Source: Mytilus galloprovincialis
Lineage: Eukaryota; Mollusca; Bivalvia; Mytilida; Mytilidae
Direction: 5' to 3'
NCBI RefSeq assembly: GCF_965363235.1
Contig: NC_134844.1
Coordinates: 90,172,664-90,236,663 of the forward strand
Length of the DNA: 64,000 bases
Part shown: positions 35,119 to 44,735 of the stretch, piece by piece
How the letters are laid out: each line of letters begins with the position of its first letter
How positions within the stretch are numbered: the first letter of the stretch is position 1
Made by a program: the position numbers and the translations under genes
The notes under the pieces: generated by a model
Database searches by the model: none
What the model was told of the DNA's origin: nothing
What the model saw: only the letters and a program-made list of their open reading frames with translations

Positions 35119-36460
35119 TTATATACCTATATGGAGTTATTTTCTTTCAGAACGACAGGTCATTCTTTTTCAGAATGAACCCGGACGATACCATGTTTCA
35201 ATGATATATGCTCCAAGGCATAAAATAATGACCTGTGAGAGGTCATTATTTTCCTTGATAAACATGCAATCTATGATTTACTTCAAAACTTTATTCGTCT
35301 AATAGTTTTTTGTTGCCGATTTGGAAATTTATTTTTTAAAGTTTAATCGATGAAAGGTGTAAAAGAAACCGTCATTGTAGTCCCGTATTTTAATTTTAGA
35401 AACAAATAACGTGAAGATTTGTTAATTTATCGCTACAATAAAGAAACATTATCATATATGTCAGATGAATTTTAATGTAGACTTTCATAAAATAAATCCA
35501 GATTTAACATATTCGTGTGTAAGATTTTGAAAATCTTATTGAGTCAAACTGAAAAGGTTGCCTGATTTTTGGTTGCTTGCTTAACGTCCAGTGGCAAATA
35601 TTTCATGCATGTTCAGAACGATACACACTGAATAGGAAATCATACTGTGACCTACATGTATTTATATTCGTCTTCGTGTCAGTTCTTAACTTTTTAAAAT
35701 TTACGTATACGTATTCTATCAAATGATCAACTAATAAGATAATCTTATATTCTATTGAATATTCTATTGAATAATATTAACGTAACTCACGAAAGGGTCA
35801 GGTGCGGAGGGTATATAATTATATCCAGATTATCTTTTAATGAAATGTATTGCTATTCAAAAGACAATCTCATTCGATTCAAATAAAATTGTTAAAAAAA
35901 ATAACCACTTTTCCGTGATAGAAATAACATAAGAAATAGAAAAAAACCATACCCCTCCCCCTTTTCCATAAGCTACACTTGTATGTGGTACAATAAATTA
36001 CTCACAATTACAATGTGTCTTGTATTTGTCATACACCGTTATCGGATGGTAACAATACATTTGTGTCTTACTTCATGCAGTTACAGTAATATTTTTATTG
36101 TGTATGGATAATAATTTTTAAGGTTTATATCTAAATTATTTACTGAGTTTTATTTCACATTCTAAATGAGCCGCAGGGCGTATTTAAAACATGAACGCAT
36201 TAGAAAGGGATATCCCACTTGAGTGTTGTCGGTAAGATAGGATACTAAATTTTACAAAACTTTATAAAATTAATATTTTTTGACGGTATATAAGTCAGAT
36301 AATGCATATTTTAAGGATTTTCTTGTCGTAGAACACACCTCGGGGTGTCAGGATTGTTCAAAGAAAGACCTCCCTCCGGTCGGTCTTTCATTTGATCAAT
36401 CCTGACACCCCTCGGTGTGTTCTTCGACAAGAAAAACCTTAAAATATGCATTATCTATAA
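35119..36460. mobile_element. 1.34-kb insertion in the satellite, ending in a long hairpin
   Basis: The satellite breaks off after CTAGTATC and resumes at CAGATTG. The inserted DNA has no ORF of note. Its last 160 bp (36297-36456) form a long hairpin. The left end (35119 on) carries ATGACCTGTGAGAGGTCAT, a small palindrome at about 35229-35247. I found no matching TIR between the two ends, so either the whole is one unit of unknown type or the hairpin is a separate MITE. Confidence 0.5.
36297..36456. mobile_element. Hairpin (foldback) MITE, arms ~65 bp
   Basis: Left arm: AGATAATGCATATTTTAAGG, TTTTCTTGTCG, then GAACACACCTCGGGGTGTCA and GGATTG. The right arm is its near-perfect reverse complement, ending CCTTAAAATATGCATTATCT. 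A loop of about 30 nt between the arms contains a further short palindrome, GACCTCCCTCCGGTCGGTC. Confidence 0.75.
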
Positions 36461-37570
36461 CAGATTGTTTTTCCACCTACGTCAATTGGTCTCTGGTGGT
36501 GGAAAGATGTCGCATAAGCAATCATACCACATCTCCTTATTTTATATGGTTACATTCTAGTATCAGATTGTTTTTCCACCTACGTCAATTGGTCTCTGGT
36601 GGAAAGATGTCGCATTAGCAATCAAACCACATCTCTTTATTTTTATATTGTGACATTCTAGTATCTGATTGTTAACCCCCTACGTCAATTGGTCTCAGGT
36701 GGTGGAAAGTTGTCGCAGAAGCAATCATACCACATCTCCTTATTTTTATATTGTGACATTCTAGTATCTGATTGTTATCCCCTATGTCAATTGGTCTCTG
36801 ATGGTGGAAAGATGTCGCATTAGCAATCATACCACATCTTCTTATTTTATATGGTTACATTTTAGTATCTGATTGTTATCCCCCTACGTCAATTGGTCTC
36901 TGGTGGTGGAAAGATGTCGCATAAGCAATCATACCGTACCACATCTCCTTATTTTATATGGTTACATTCTAGTATCAAATTGTTTTTCCACCTACGTCAA
37001 TTGGTCTCTGGTGGTGGAAAGATGTCGCATAAGCAATCATACCACATCTCCTTATTTTTATATGGTTACATTCTAGTATCAGATTGTTTTTCCACCTACG
37101 TCAATTGGTCTCTGGTGGTGGAAAGATGTCGCATTAGCAATCATACCACATCTCCTTATTTTTATATGGTTACATTCTAGTATCAGATTGTTTTTCCACC
37201 TACGTCAATTGGTCTCTGGTGGTGGAAAATTATCGCATAAGCAATAATACCACATCTCCTTATTTTATATGGTTACATTCCAGTATCAGATTGTTTTTCC
37301 TCCTACGTCAATTGGTCTCTGGTGGAAAGTTGTCGCATTAGCAATCATACCACATCTCCTTATTTTTATATGGTTACATTCTAGTATCAGATTGTTTTTC
37401 CTCCTACGTCAATTGGTCTCTGGTGGAAAGTTGTCGCATTAGCAATCATACCACATCTCCTTATTTTTATATGGTTACATTCAAGTATCAGATTGTTTTT
37501 CCTCCTACGTCAATTGGTATCTGGTGGTGGAAAGTTGTCGCATTAGCAATCATACCACATCTCCTTATTT
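36461..37570 (+). repeat. ~103-bp satellite, block 2 (~11 monomers)
   Basis: Same monomer as block 1. One monomer near 36930 carries a 4-bp duplication (ACCGTACC). The last monomer is cut after CTCCTTATTT by the LTR retrotransposon. Confidence 0.92.
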
Positions 37571-38174
37571 TGTTATGATATTGTAATTATTATGTTTATT
37601 TATGTTGGCCTAATTTGTGTTGTATGGCCTGATAGTTGTTTACCAAATAATCTTATAATTGTGCAGTTTAGGAATCACTGGAACAATCACAGAATGATTG
37701 GAACTTTCTAGAATGATCCTTATAAAAGATGCGTAATTTAAACTTCTACGTTATTCCAGAAACTTCCGTTGTAACTTTCCAGGATTTTCCACAATGTTCC
37801 ATTATAGAGTGTTCTAGAATTTTCCATGACAAAACTATATATACAGACACTAAAGTTAAACTCTCATAATTAAACTTGGACATAGACATTGATAGACATT
37901 AGTATTCACAGCATTTGGATTGACACTTTTATTCTACAAACAACATCATACTGGATTGTGACATTAGTAGTGAACGTAATATTCAAATTGGATTCCGAAA
38001 GATTTCCGGATACAGATAAAGATAACAGATTGGACTCATATTTTGACAGTTAAGTTAACAGTAATATTTGTGTAATACCTTTTGTAAACTTTTGTATATT
38101 AAATATTGTTAAATTTTATTATTGATTTGTGTCTTTTGTTGGCTACAATTTAAAGGCGATTTCTGGCCGTAACA
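37571..38174 (+). repeat. 5' LTR (604 bp)
   Basis: TG...CA bounded. It contains TATAAAAG at 37721 and TATATATA at 37836, and a cluster of heat-shock-element words between 37701 and 37824. I saw no difference from the 3' LTR when reading both. Confidence 0.92.
37701..37824 (+). promoter_or_regulatory. Cluster of heat-shock elements in the LTR
   Basis: Three perfect three-unit sites are present: GAACTTTCTAGAA (37701-37713), TTCCAGAAACTTC (37754-37766) and TTCTAGAATTTTC (37812-37824). Between the last two is a five-unit array in exact 5-bp register with two single-base deviations (37777-37799). HSF trimers bind alternating nGAAn units. The last site ends 11 bp before a TATA-like TATATATA (37836). 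The same cluster is in the 3' LTR at 43269-43392. Binding and inducibility are inferred. Confidence 0.65.
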
Positions 38175-38179
38175 GAAAT

Positions 38180-38198
38180 TGGGGGCTCGTCCTGGGAT
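38180..38198 (+). other. Primer-binding site, tRNA-Pro-like
   Basis: TGGGGGCTCGTCCTGGGAT lies 5 nt after the LTR. It matches the complement of tRNA-Pro 3' ends used by many retroelements, apart from one extra T. Confidence 0.75.
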
Positions 38199-38265
38199 CT
38201 TAAAAATATTTTATTCAAAATTTGTTTAGTATTTGTATTATAACTAGCCAACAAAATTCTACAAA

Positions 38266-41200
38266 ATGGCATTTGATGCTGGTAAATTTTTGAAAACGCC
38301 AGACCTGGAGAGTTTTGATAATTTAAAGAAAGAGGAATTAGTGTTGCTTGCTAAAGAACTGAAATTAGTTTTTAAAGTATCTATGAGAAAACAAATTATA
38401 AAAAATTTGGTTATAGACAAATTAGTTGACGCAGAAATTTTAGGTGAAGAGGCTCTTGAACTTAAGGTCGAAAATATTGACGCCTTTAAATTAAAACAGC
38501 TTGAATTAGAACATGAACTCAAACTAAAAGAATTGGAAATGAAGGAGATGGAGAAAAGAAAAGAAGATGAATTTAAATTAAAACAAGCAGAACTGGAAAT
38601 GAAGGAAAGGTTGGAAATAGAGAGAAAAGAAAAAGAAGATGAATTTAAATTAAAAGAACTGGAAATGAAGGAGAGGGAGAAAATAAAAGAAGATGAATTA
38701 AAATTAAAAGAACTTGAAATGAGAGAAAGGCTAGAGATGGAAAAACTGAAAATTGAAATGGTCAAAGAAGAAAGCAACACTAAAGTCCAGTCGAAATCAG
38801 ATTATTTTGATGCAGCAAAAAATATACGTTTGGTTCCGAAATTTTGTGAAAAAACAGTTGATAAATATTTTCCACAGTTTGAGAAAATTGCTAATAATTT
38901 GAAATGGCCAATGCCGTATTGGACTACGATGCTGCAAAGTGTTTTTGAGGGTAAGGCAGCTGAAATATACTCCGCACTTCCATCAGAAAAAAGTTCTGAT
39001 TATGACACTGTGAAACAGGAAATTTTGAAAGCCTATGAGCTAGTACCAGAAGCATATAGACAGAAATTTAGATCTTATAAAAAGTTTGATTCGCAAACCT
39101 ATGTGGAATTTGCTCGGGAAAAAGAAGATCTATTTGATAAATGGCTTACTTCAAAGAAAACAAAAAACAATTTTGATCAACTAAGACAATTGATGTTATT
39201 AGAAGAGTTTAAACAATGTGTTCATTCAGAATTAAAAACACATTTAGACGACAAAACTGTTGAGTCAATACATGATGCGGCTGTAATTTCAGATAATTAT
39301 ACTCTTTCACATAAAAGAAGTTTCAAGAGTCAAAATGTTAATACTTCCAGTGGAAATTACAAAAATCAAAGCACTGAGCGTACTGATAGTAAGCCTGTTC
39401 CACAGAATAAGAGTCAGTCCAGTTATAATATGTCTAGTCCAAAATTTGATACTTTTGAGAAGAAGTCACTGACTTGTGCTTATTGTAAGAAGATTGGTCA
39501 CCTGATGGCTGATTGTTTTAGACTCCAGAAGAAGAATGAACGAGATAATAAGCCGAAGACCAGTGCTTGTACGACACCTTATATTACCAGTACATTGGAA
39601 TGTCCTGCGAGTCAGGCTTTTAAGTCCAGTTTTTGTGATTACATGGAGGAATACAAACCCTTTATGTCTGATGGGTTTGTTTCTATTGTTGATGATACCA
39701 CTCTTCAGCCTATTAAGATTTTACGGGACACTGGAGCTTCTCAGTCTTTATTGTTAGAAGGTGTGTTGCCTTTGTCCGAGAAGACTTCTGTTGGTGCCTC
39801 CGTTTTGTTACAAGGTGTAGAGTTAGGTTGTATAGATGTTCCTCTCCATCGTATTTATCTGAAGTCAGATTTGATAACTGGACCAGTTATTGTAGGTGTT
39901 CGTCCTAATCTCCCTGTTGAGGGTGTTACCTTATTGCTAGGAAATGATCTAGCTAGGAACAAAGTGGTTGCTGAACCAATTGTTACCAGTGAACCGGTGG
40001 TGGATGTTAAATCACCTGAAGATGATGCTGAATTGTATCCAGCTTGTGTTGTTACTAGGGCGATGGCTAGAAAACAACAAAATGAGAATTTGCAAGAAGA
40101 CAAGTTTGATTACATGGACCTTTCTGACACTTTTATAGCTGATATTGAAGATCCTGGTAACTCAGAAAAGGCTATTATAAAACCACCTAGTGTTAACAAA
40201 AATGTTATTATGCCATGGCCAGATGTAAACAGCCATTCATTAGACCGAAATAATTTACTCGAAGAACAACATAAAGACACTGAGGTTCTTCAGCTCAGCC
40301 AGAGGGCTCAACCACAGGAGGAAGCAGACAAAGTGGCCGAATGCTATTACCATCAGGACAGTATTTTAATGAGGAAGTGGAGGCCTCCTGATGCTACCCC
40401 AGAGGAGGAATGGAGAGTGCTATACCAAGTGGTGGTGCCTAAAGTTTATAGACAAGAAATTATTGGTCTTGCCCATGACACCCCCTTGGCTGGACACTTA
40501 GGTATAAGGAAGACTTGCCTTAAGATCTTGCAGCATTTCTACTGGCCCAGACTTCGAAATGATGTCGCAGAATACTGCAAATCATGCCATATATGCCAGG
40601 TTGTTGGTAAGCCTAACCAGAAAATACCACCAGCACCACTTCTGCCTATTCCAGCCTTTGACGAACCTTTCAGCAGAATTCTAATTGACTGCGTTGGACC
40701 TTTACCAAAGACCAAAACTGGAAATGCATATTTATTGACAATCATGTGTACATCTACCCGCTTTCCTGAAGCTATTCCGCTCAGAAATATCAAGACACCT
40801 ACTATCGTCAAAGCTTTGATCAAATTTTTCACATTAGTAGGACTTCCTAAGTCTATACAGTCCGACCAGGGATCAAATTTCATGTCAGGTTTATTTCAGC
40901 AAGTCGTATACCAGTTAGGGATTGCTCAGTACAGATCAAGTGCTTATCATCCAGAATCTCAAGGTGCCTTAGAACGTTTTCATCAAACATTGAAGAACAT
41001 GATTAGAACTTTTTGTCTTCAATTTGATAGAGACTGGGATGATGGAGTTCACTTTCTACTTTTTGCAGTCCGAGAGGCTGTTCAAGAATCCCTTGGATTT
41101 AGTCCCTTTGAGTTGGTATTTGGCCATACTGTAAGGGGACCGTTAAAATTGATTAAGGAAAAGTGGCTTACTGAACATACTGACTTGAATCTTTTAGACT

Positions 41201-41295
41201 ATGTATCTAGATTTAAAGAAAAATTGTATACTGCTTGTCAAATTGCTCAGAAAAACTTAAAAAAATATACAGAGCAAGATGAAAATTTGGTATGA
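38266..41295 (+). CDS. Gag-protease-integrase polyprotein (1009 aa) of the LTR element
   Basis: The first ATG after the leader. Residues about 70-170 are a highly charged Glu/Lys coiled coil with repeated KELEMKE and EDEFKLK words. Gag core follows (180-370), then one CCHC knuckle, CAYCKKIGHLMADC (about 404). Aspartic protease has the active site LRDTGAS (about 487). After a spacer comes integrase: a His-His-Cys-Cys zinc finger (HDTPLAGH to CKSC, about 737-775), then the catalytic core with Asp in LIDCVGP, Asp in QSDQGSNF and Glu in GALERF, so DDE is complete. The C-terminal GPY/F part is not in this frame; it opens the next ORF. The last 17 nt overlap the next ORF, which lies one base forward. 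No internal stops. Confidence 0.93.
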   Translation: MAFDAGKFLKTPDLESFDNLKKEELVLLAKELKLVFKVSMRKQIIKNLVIDKLVDAEILGEEALELKVENIDAFKLKQLELEHELKLKELEMKEMEKRKEDEFKLKQAELEMKERLEIERKEKEDEFKLKELEMKEREKIKEDELKLKELEMRERLEMEKLKIEMVKEESNTKVQSKSDYFDAAKNIRLVPKFCEKTVDKYFPQFEKIANNLKWPMPYWTTMLQSVFEGKAAEIYSALPSEKSSDYDTVKQEILKAYELVPEAYRQKFRSYKKFDSQTYVEFAREKEDLFDKWLTSKKTKNNFDQLRQLMLLEEFKQCVHSELKTHLDDKTVESIHDAAVISDNYTLSHKRSFKSQNVNTSSGNYKNQSTERTDSKPVPQNKSQSSYNMSSPKFDTFEKKSLTCAYCKKIGHLMADCFRLQKKNERDNKPKTSACTTPYITSTLECPASQAFKSSFCDYMEEYKPFMSDGFVSIVDDTTLQPIKILRDTGASQSLLLEGVLPLSEKTSVGASVLLQGVELGCIDVPLHRIYLKSDLITGPVIVGVRPNLPVEGVTLLLGNDLARNKVVAEPIVTSEPVVDVKSPEDDAELYPACVVTRAMARKQQNENLQEDKFDYMDLSDTFIADIEDPGNSEKAIIKPPSVNKNVIMPWPDVNSHSLDRNNLLEEQHKDTEVLQLSQRAQPQEEADKVAECYYHQDSILMRKWRPPDATPEEEWRVLYQVVVPKVYRQEIIGLAHDTPLAGHLGIRKTCLKILQHFYWPRLRNDVAEYCKSCHICQVVGKPNQKIPPAPLLPIPAFDEPFSRILIDCVGPLPKTKTGNAYLLTIMCTSTRFPEAIPLRNIKTPTIVKALIKFFTLVGLPKSIQSDQGSNFMSGLFQQVVYQLGIAQYRSSAYHPESQGALERFHQTLKNMIRTFCLQFDRDWDDGVHFLLFAVREAVQESLGFSPFELVFGHTVRGPLKLIKEKWLTEHTDLNLLDYVSRFKEKLYTACQIAQKNLKKYTEQDENLV

Positions 41296-43054
41296 TAAAG
41301 ATGCCAGGGATAGAGTATTTGAGCCTGGTGATAAGGTACTTGTATTTTTGCCAGTCCCTGGACATCCTTTACAGGCTAAATATTGTGGTCCTTATACAAT
41401 AGAGAGTAAAATCAATGATTTGAATTATATTGTAAAAACTCCAGGTCGGCGCAAACAAAATAGAGTGTGTCATATTAATATGTTAAAACCATATTTTGAG
41501 CGTACTAATGTTCTATGTGATAGTAAACCAGTTGCCACTTTAGGCATGGTTAAATTTGAGAACAATCATGACAAACCAGATGTAATTGAACCAATTTTTA
41601 GTTGTAAAACTATGGAAGAGACAGTTAGATTGAAAAATTCAGAAATTTTGTCAAATGTAGATTCAAAACTTGCACATCTGTCTTTTGATCGTAGAGAAGA
41701 AATAAAAACTTTGGTATTTTCTTTTAAAAATCTTTTTCCAGATGTGCCAAACAAAACCACTGCTGTTTGTCATGATGTTGATGTAGGAGATGCTTCTCCC
41801 ATTAAGCAACATCCTTACCGGCTCAATCCACTCAAACTTGAAGTTATGAGAAAAGAAATTAAATATATGCTTGACAATGATATTATTGAGCCGAGTAACA
41901 GTGAATGGAGCTCTCCTTGTCTCCTTGTGCCAAAACCAGATAAAACCTTTCGTTTCGTGACTGATTTCAGAAAAGTAAATTCAGTCTCAAAATCTGATTC
42001 CTATCCGATTCCAAGGATAGACGATTGTATTGACAATATTGGTCAAGCAAAATTTGTGAGCAAATTTGATTTATTGAAAGGTTATTGGCAAGTTCCATTG
42101 ACACAGAGAGCTCGTGAAATATCAGCTTTTGTTACACCAGATGGCTTATTTCAATATACTGTAATGCCATTTGGCATGAAAAGTGCTCCAGCTACATTTC
42201 AAAGAATGATCAATAATGTTATAAAAGATTTAGACTGTTGTTATGCTTATATTGATGATCTTATTGTATGTAGTGATAGCTGTGAACAGCATTTAACACA
42301 TTTGTATGATACTTTTGATAGATTGTCACATTCAAATTTGACTGTTAATCTTGGTAAAAGTGAATTTTGTCAGGCCACTGTTGATTATTTAGGGCATACA
42401 GTTGGCCAAGGTCAAGTAAAACCTATTATGGCTAAAGTTGAAGCTATTTCCAAATTTCCACCTCCTACAAATAGAAAACAACTTATGAGATATTTAGGCA
42501 TGATAGGATTTTACAGGAAATTCTGTTCAAATTTTGCTACTGTTGTTCAACCATTGACTCATCTTTTACGAAAAGATTCTAAATTTATCTGGAGTGAAAA
42601 TTGTCAGAAAGCCTTTGAAAATAGCAAATCACTTTTAATTAATAGTCCAGTTCTGATTACTCCGGACTTTGAAAAACAATTTAAACTTGCCGTTGATGCA
42701 AGCGATGTAGGAATAGGAGCTGTTTTATATCAAGAGACAGATGATAATGTTGAAAAACCTATATCATATTTTTCTAAGAAATTAGATAAACATCAGAAAA
42801 ATTATTCAACTATTGAAAAAGAGTGTTTTGCAATGTTGTCAGCACTTCAACATTTTGATGTATATTTGAATCCCACTGTATATCCTATTCTTGTTTATAC
42901 TGATCATAATCCTCTCACCTTCATGCATAAAATGAGAAACAAGAATCAGAGGTTGACTAGGTGGAGTTTATTGTTACAGGAATATGATGTAATTGTAAAA
43001 CATATTAAGGGTAAAGATAATGTAATAGCTGATGCTTTATCTAGAGCTTATTAA
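41279..43054 (+). CDS. Integrase C-terminal domain, reverse transcriptase and RNase H (591 codons)
   Basis: The first about 75 residues are the integrase C-terminal domain (PGDKVLVFLP, KYCGPY, HINMLKPY). RT follows: SSPCLLVPK, RFVTDFRKVN, FDLLKGYWQVPL, MPFGMKSAPATFQ and catalytic YIDDL (about 324-328), then the connection domain. RNase H has AVDASDVGIGAVL, IEKECFA, YTDHNPL and a terminal NVIADALSR. It ends at TAA 43052-43054, before the polypurine tract. It probably lacks its own start: the ATG at 41279 falls inside integrase, so production would need a +1 frameshift near 41273-41290, or a single-base change has split one long ORF. The catalytic residues look intact. Confidence 0.93.
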   Translation: MKIWYDKDARDRVFEPGDKVLVFLPVPGHPLQAKYCGPYTIESKINDLNYIVKTPGRRKQNRVCHINMLKPYFERTNVLCDSKPVATLGMVKFENNHDKPDVIEPIFSCKTMEETVRLKNSEILSNVDSKLAHLSFDRREEIKTLVFSFKNLFPDVPNKTTAVCHDVDVGDASPIKQHPYRLNPLKLEVMRKEIKYMLDNDIIEPSNSEWSSPCLLVPKPDKTFRFVTDFRKVNSVSKSDSYPIPRIDDCIDNIGQAKFVSKFDLLKGYWQVPLTQRAREISAFVTPDGLFQYTVMPFGMKSAPATFQRMINNVIKDLDCCYAYIDDLIVCSDSCEQHLTHLYDTFDRLSHSNLTVNLGKSEFCQATVDYLGHTVGQGQVKPIMAKVEAISKFPPPTNRKQLMRYLGMIGFYRKFCSNFATVVQPLTHLLRKDSKFIWSENCQKAFENSKSLLINSPVLITPDFEKQFKLAVDASDVGIGAVLYQETDDNVEKPISYFSKKLDKHQKNYSTIEKECFAMLSALQHFDVYLNPTVYPILVYTDHNPLTFMHKMRNKNQRLTRWSLLLQEYDVIVKHIKGKDNVIADALSRAY

Positions 43055-43127
43055 ATCACTTTGTATATATTATGTATTTTTGTTCATATTATTCATGATA
43101 AGTTTTTGTTACACTAAAACTTCTTTT

Positions 43128-43138
43128 AAGGGGGGAGG
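43128..43138 (+). other. Polypurine tract
   Basis: AAGGGGGGAGG lies directly before the 3' LTR and is the plus-strand primer of the LTR element. Confidence 0.85.
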
Positions 43139-43742
43139 TGTTATGATATTGTAATTATTATGTTTATTTATGTTGGCCTAATTTGTGTTGTATGGCCTGA
43201 TAGTTGTTTACCAAATAATCTTATAATTGTGCAGTTTAGGAATCACTGGAACAATCACAGAATGATTGGAACTTTCTAGAATGATCCTTATAAAAGATGC
43301 GTAATTTAAACTTCTACGTTATTCCAGAAACTTCCGTTGTAACTTTCCAGGATTTTCCACAATGTTCCATTATAGAGTGTTCTAGAATTTTCCATGACAA
43401 AACTATATATACAGACACTAAAGTTAAACTCTCATAATTAAACTTGGACATAGACATTGATAGACATTAGTATTCACAGCATTTGGATTGACACTTTTAT
43501 TCTACAAACAACATCATACTGGATTGTGACATTAGTAGTGAACGTAATATTCAAATTGGATTCCGAAAGATTTCCGGATACAGATAAAGATAACAGATTG
43601 GACTCATATTTTGACAGTTAAGTTAACAGTAATATTTGTGTAATACCTTTTGTAAACTTTTGTATATTAAATATTGTTAAATTTTATTATTGATTTGTGT
43701 CTTTTGTTGGCTACAATTTAAAGGCGATTTCTGGCCGTAACA
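43139..43742 (+). repeat. 3' LTR (604 bp)
   Basis: Same length and, by eye, same sequence as 37571-38174, including the heat-shock-element cluster. It is followed by the ATTT target duplication. Confidence 0.92.
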
Positions 43743-43746
43743 ATTT

Positions 43747-44690
43747 TTATATGGTTACATTCTAGTATCAGATTGTTTTCCACCTACGTCAATTGGTCTC
43801 TGGTGGTGGAAAGTTGTCGCATAAGCAATCATACCACATCTCCTTATTTTTATATGGTTACATTCTAGTATCAGATTGTTTTTCCACCTACGTCAATTGG
43901 TCTCTGGTGGTGGAAAATTGTCGCATTAGCAATCATACCACATCTTCTTATTTTATATGGTTACATTCTAGTATCAGATTGTTTTCCACCTACGTCAATT
44001 GGTCTCTGGTGGTGGAAAGTTGTCGCATAAGCAATCATACCACATCTCCTTATTTTATATGATTACATTCTAGTATCAGATTGTTTTCCACCTACGTCAA
44101 TTGGTCTCTGGTGGTGGAAAGTTGTCGCATAAGCAATCACACCACATCTCCTTATTTTTATATGGTTACATTCTAGTATCAGATTGTTTTCCCCATACGT
44201 CAATTGGTCTCTGGTGGAAAGTTGTCGCATAAGCAATCACACCACATCTCCTTATTTTTATATGATTTCATTCTCGTATCAGATTGTTTTCCCCCCTACG
44301 TCAATTGGTCTCTGGTAGTGGAAAGTTGTCGCATAAGCAATCATACCACATCTCCTTATTTCTATATGGTTACATTCTAGTATCAGATTGTTTTCCCCAT
44401 ACGTCAATTGGTCTCTGGTGGAAAGTTGTCGCATAAGCAATCACACCACATCTCCTTATTTTTATATGGTTTCATTCTTGTATCAGATTGTTTCCCCCCC
44501 CCCTACGTCAATTGGTCTCTGGTGGTGGAAAGTTGTCGCATAAGCAATCATACCACATCTCCTTATTTTATATGGTTACATTCTAGTATCAGATTGTTAT
44601 CCCTCTACGTCAATTGGTCTCTGATGGAAAGTTGTCGCATAAGCAATCACACCACATCTTCCTAATTTCTATATAAGACTCGTGTCTCTC
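43747..44690 (+). repeat. ~103-bp satellite, block 3 (~9 monomers)
   Basis: It continues the array broken by the LTR element. Several monomers share CAATCACACC, where blocks 1 and 2 have CAATCATACC, and variable C-runs precede TACGTCAATTGG, a local subfamily. Confidence 0.9.
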
Positions 44691-44735
44691 TTAACAATTT
44701 ATGATATGACAGGATGAGTCATGACCTCAAGTAAA

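Larger units (their letters stand above)
37571..43742 (+). mobile_element. Young Ty3/gypsy-type LTR retrotransposon with Gmr1-like domain order
   Basis: Two 604-bp LTRs (37571-38174 and 43139-43742) begin TGTTATGA and end GTAACA. They look identical by eye. ATTT on both sides (37567-37570 and 43743-43746) is a 4-bp target duplication, and joining the flanks rebuilds an ordinary satellite monomer. A primer-binding site and a polypurine tract are present. The two ORFs give the order Gag, protease, integrase, RT, RNase H. In most Ty3/gypsy elements integrase is last. The integrase-first order with gypsy-type RT is that of Gmr1 elements, first described from deuterostomes. There is no envelope ORF. 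Identical LTRs and long frames point to very recent insertion. Confidence 0.93.
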
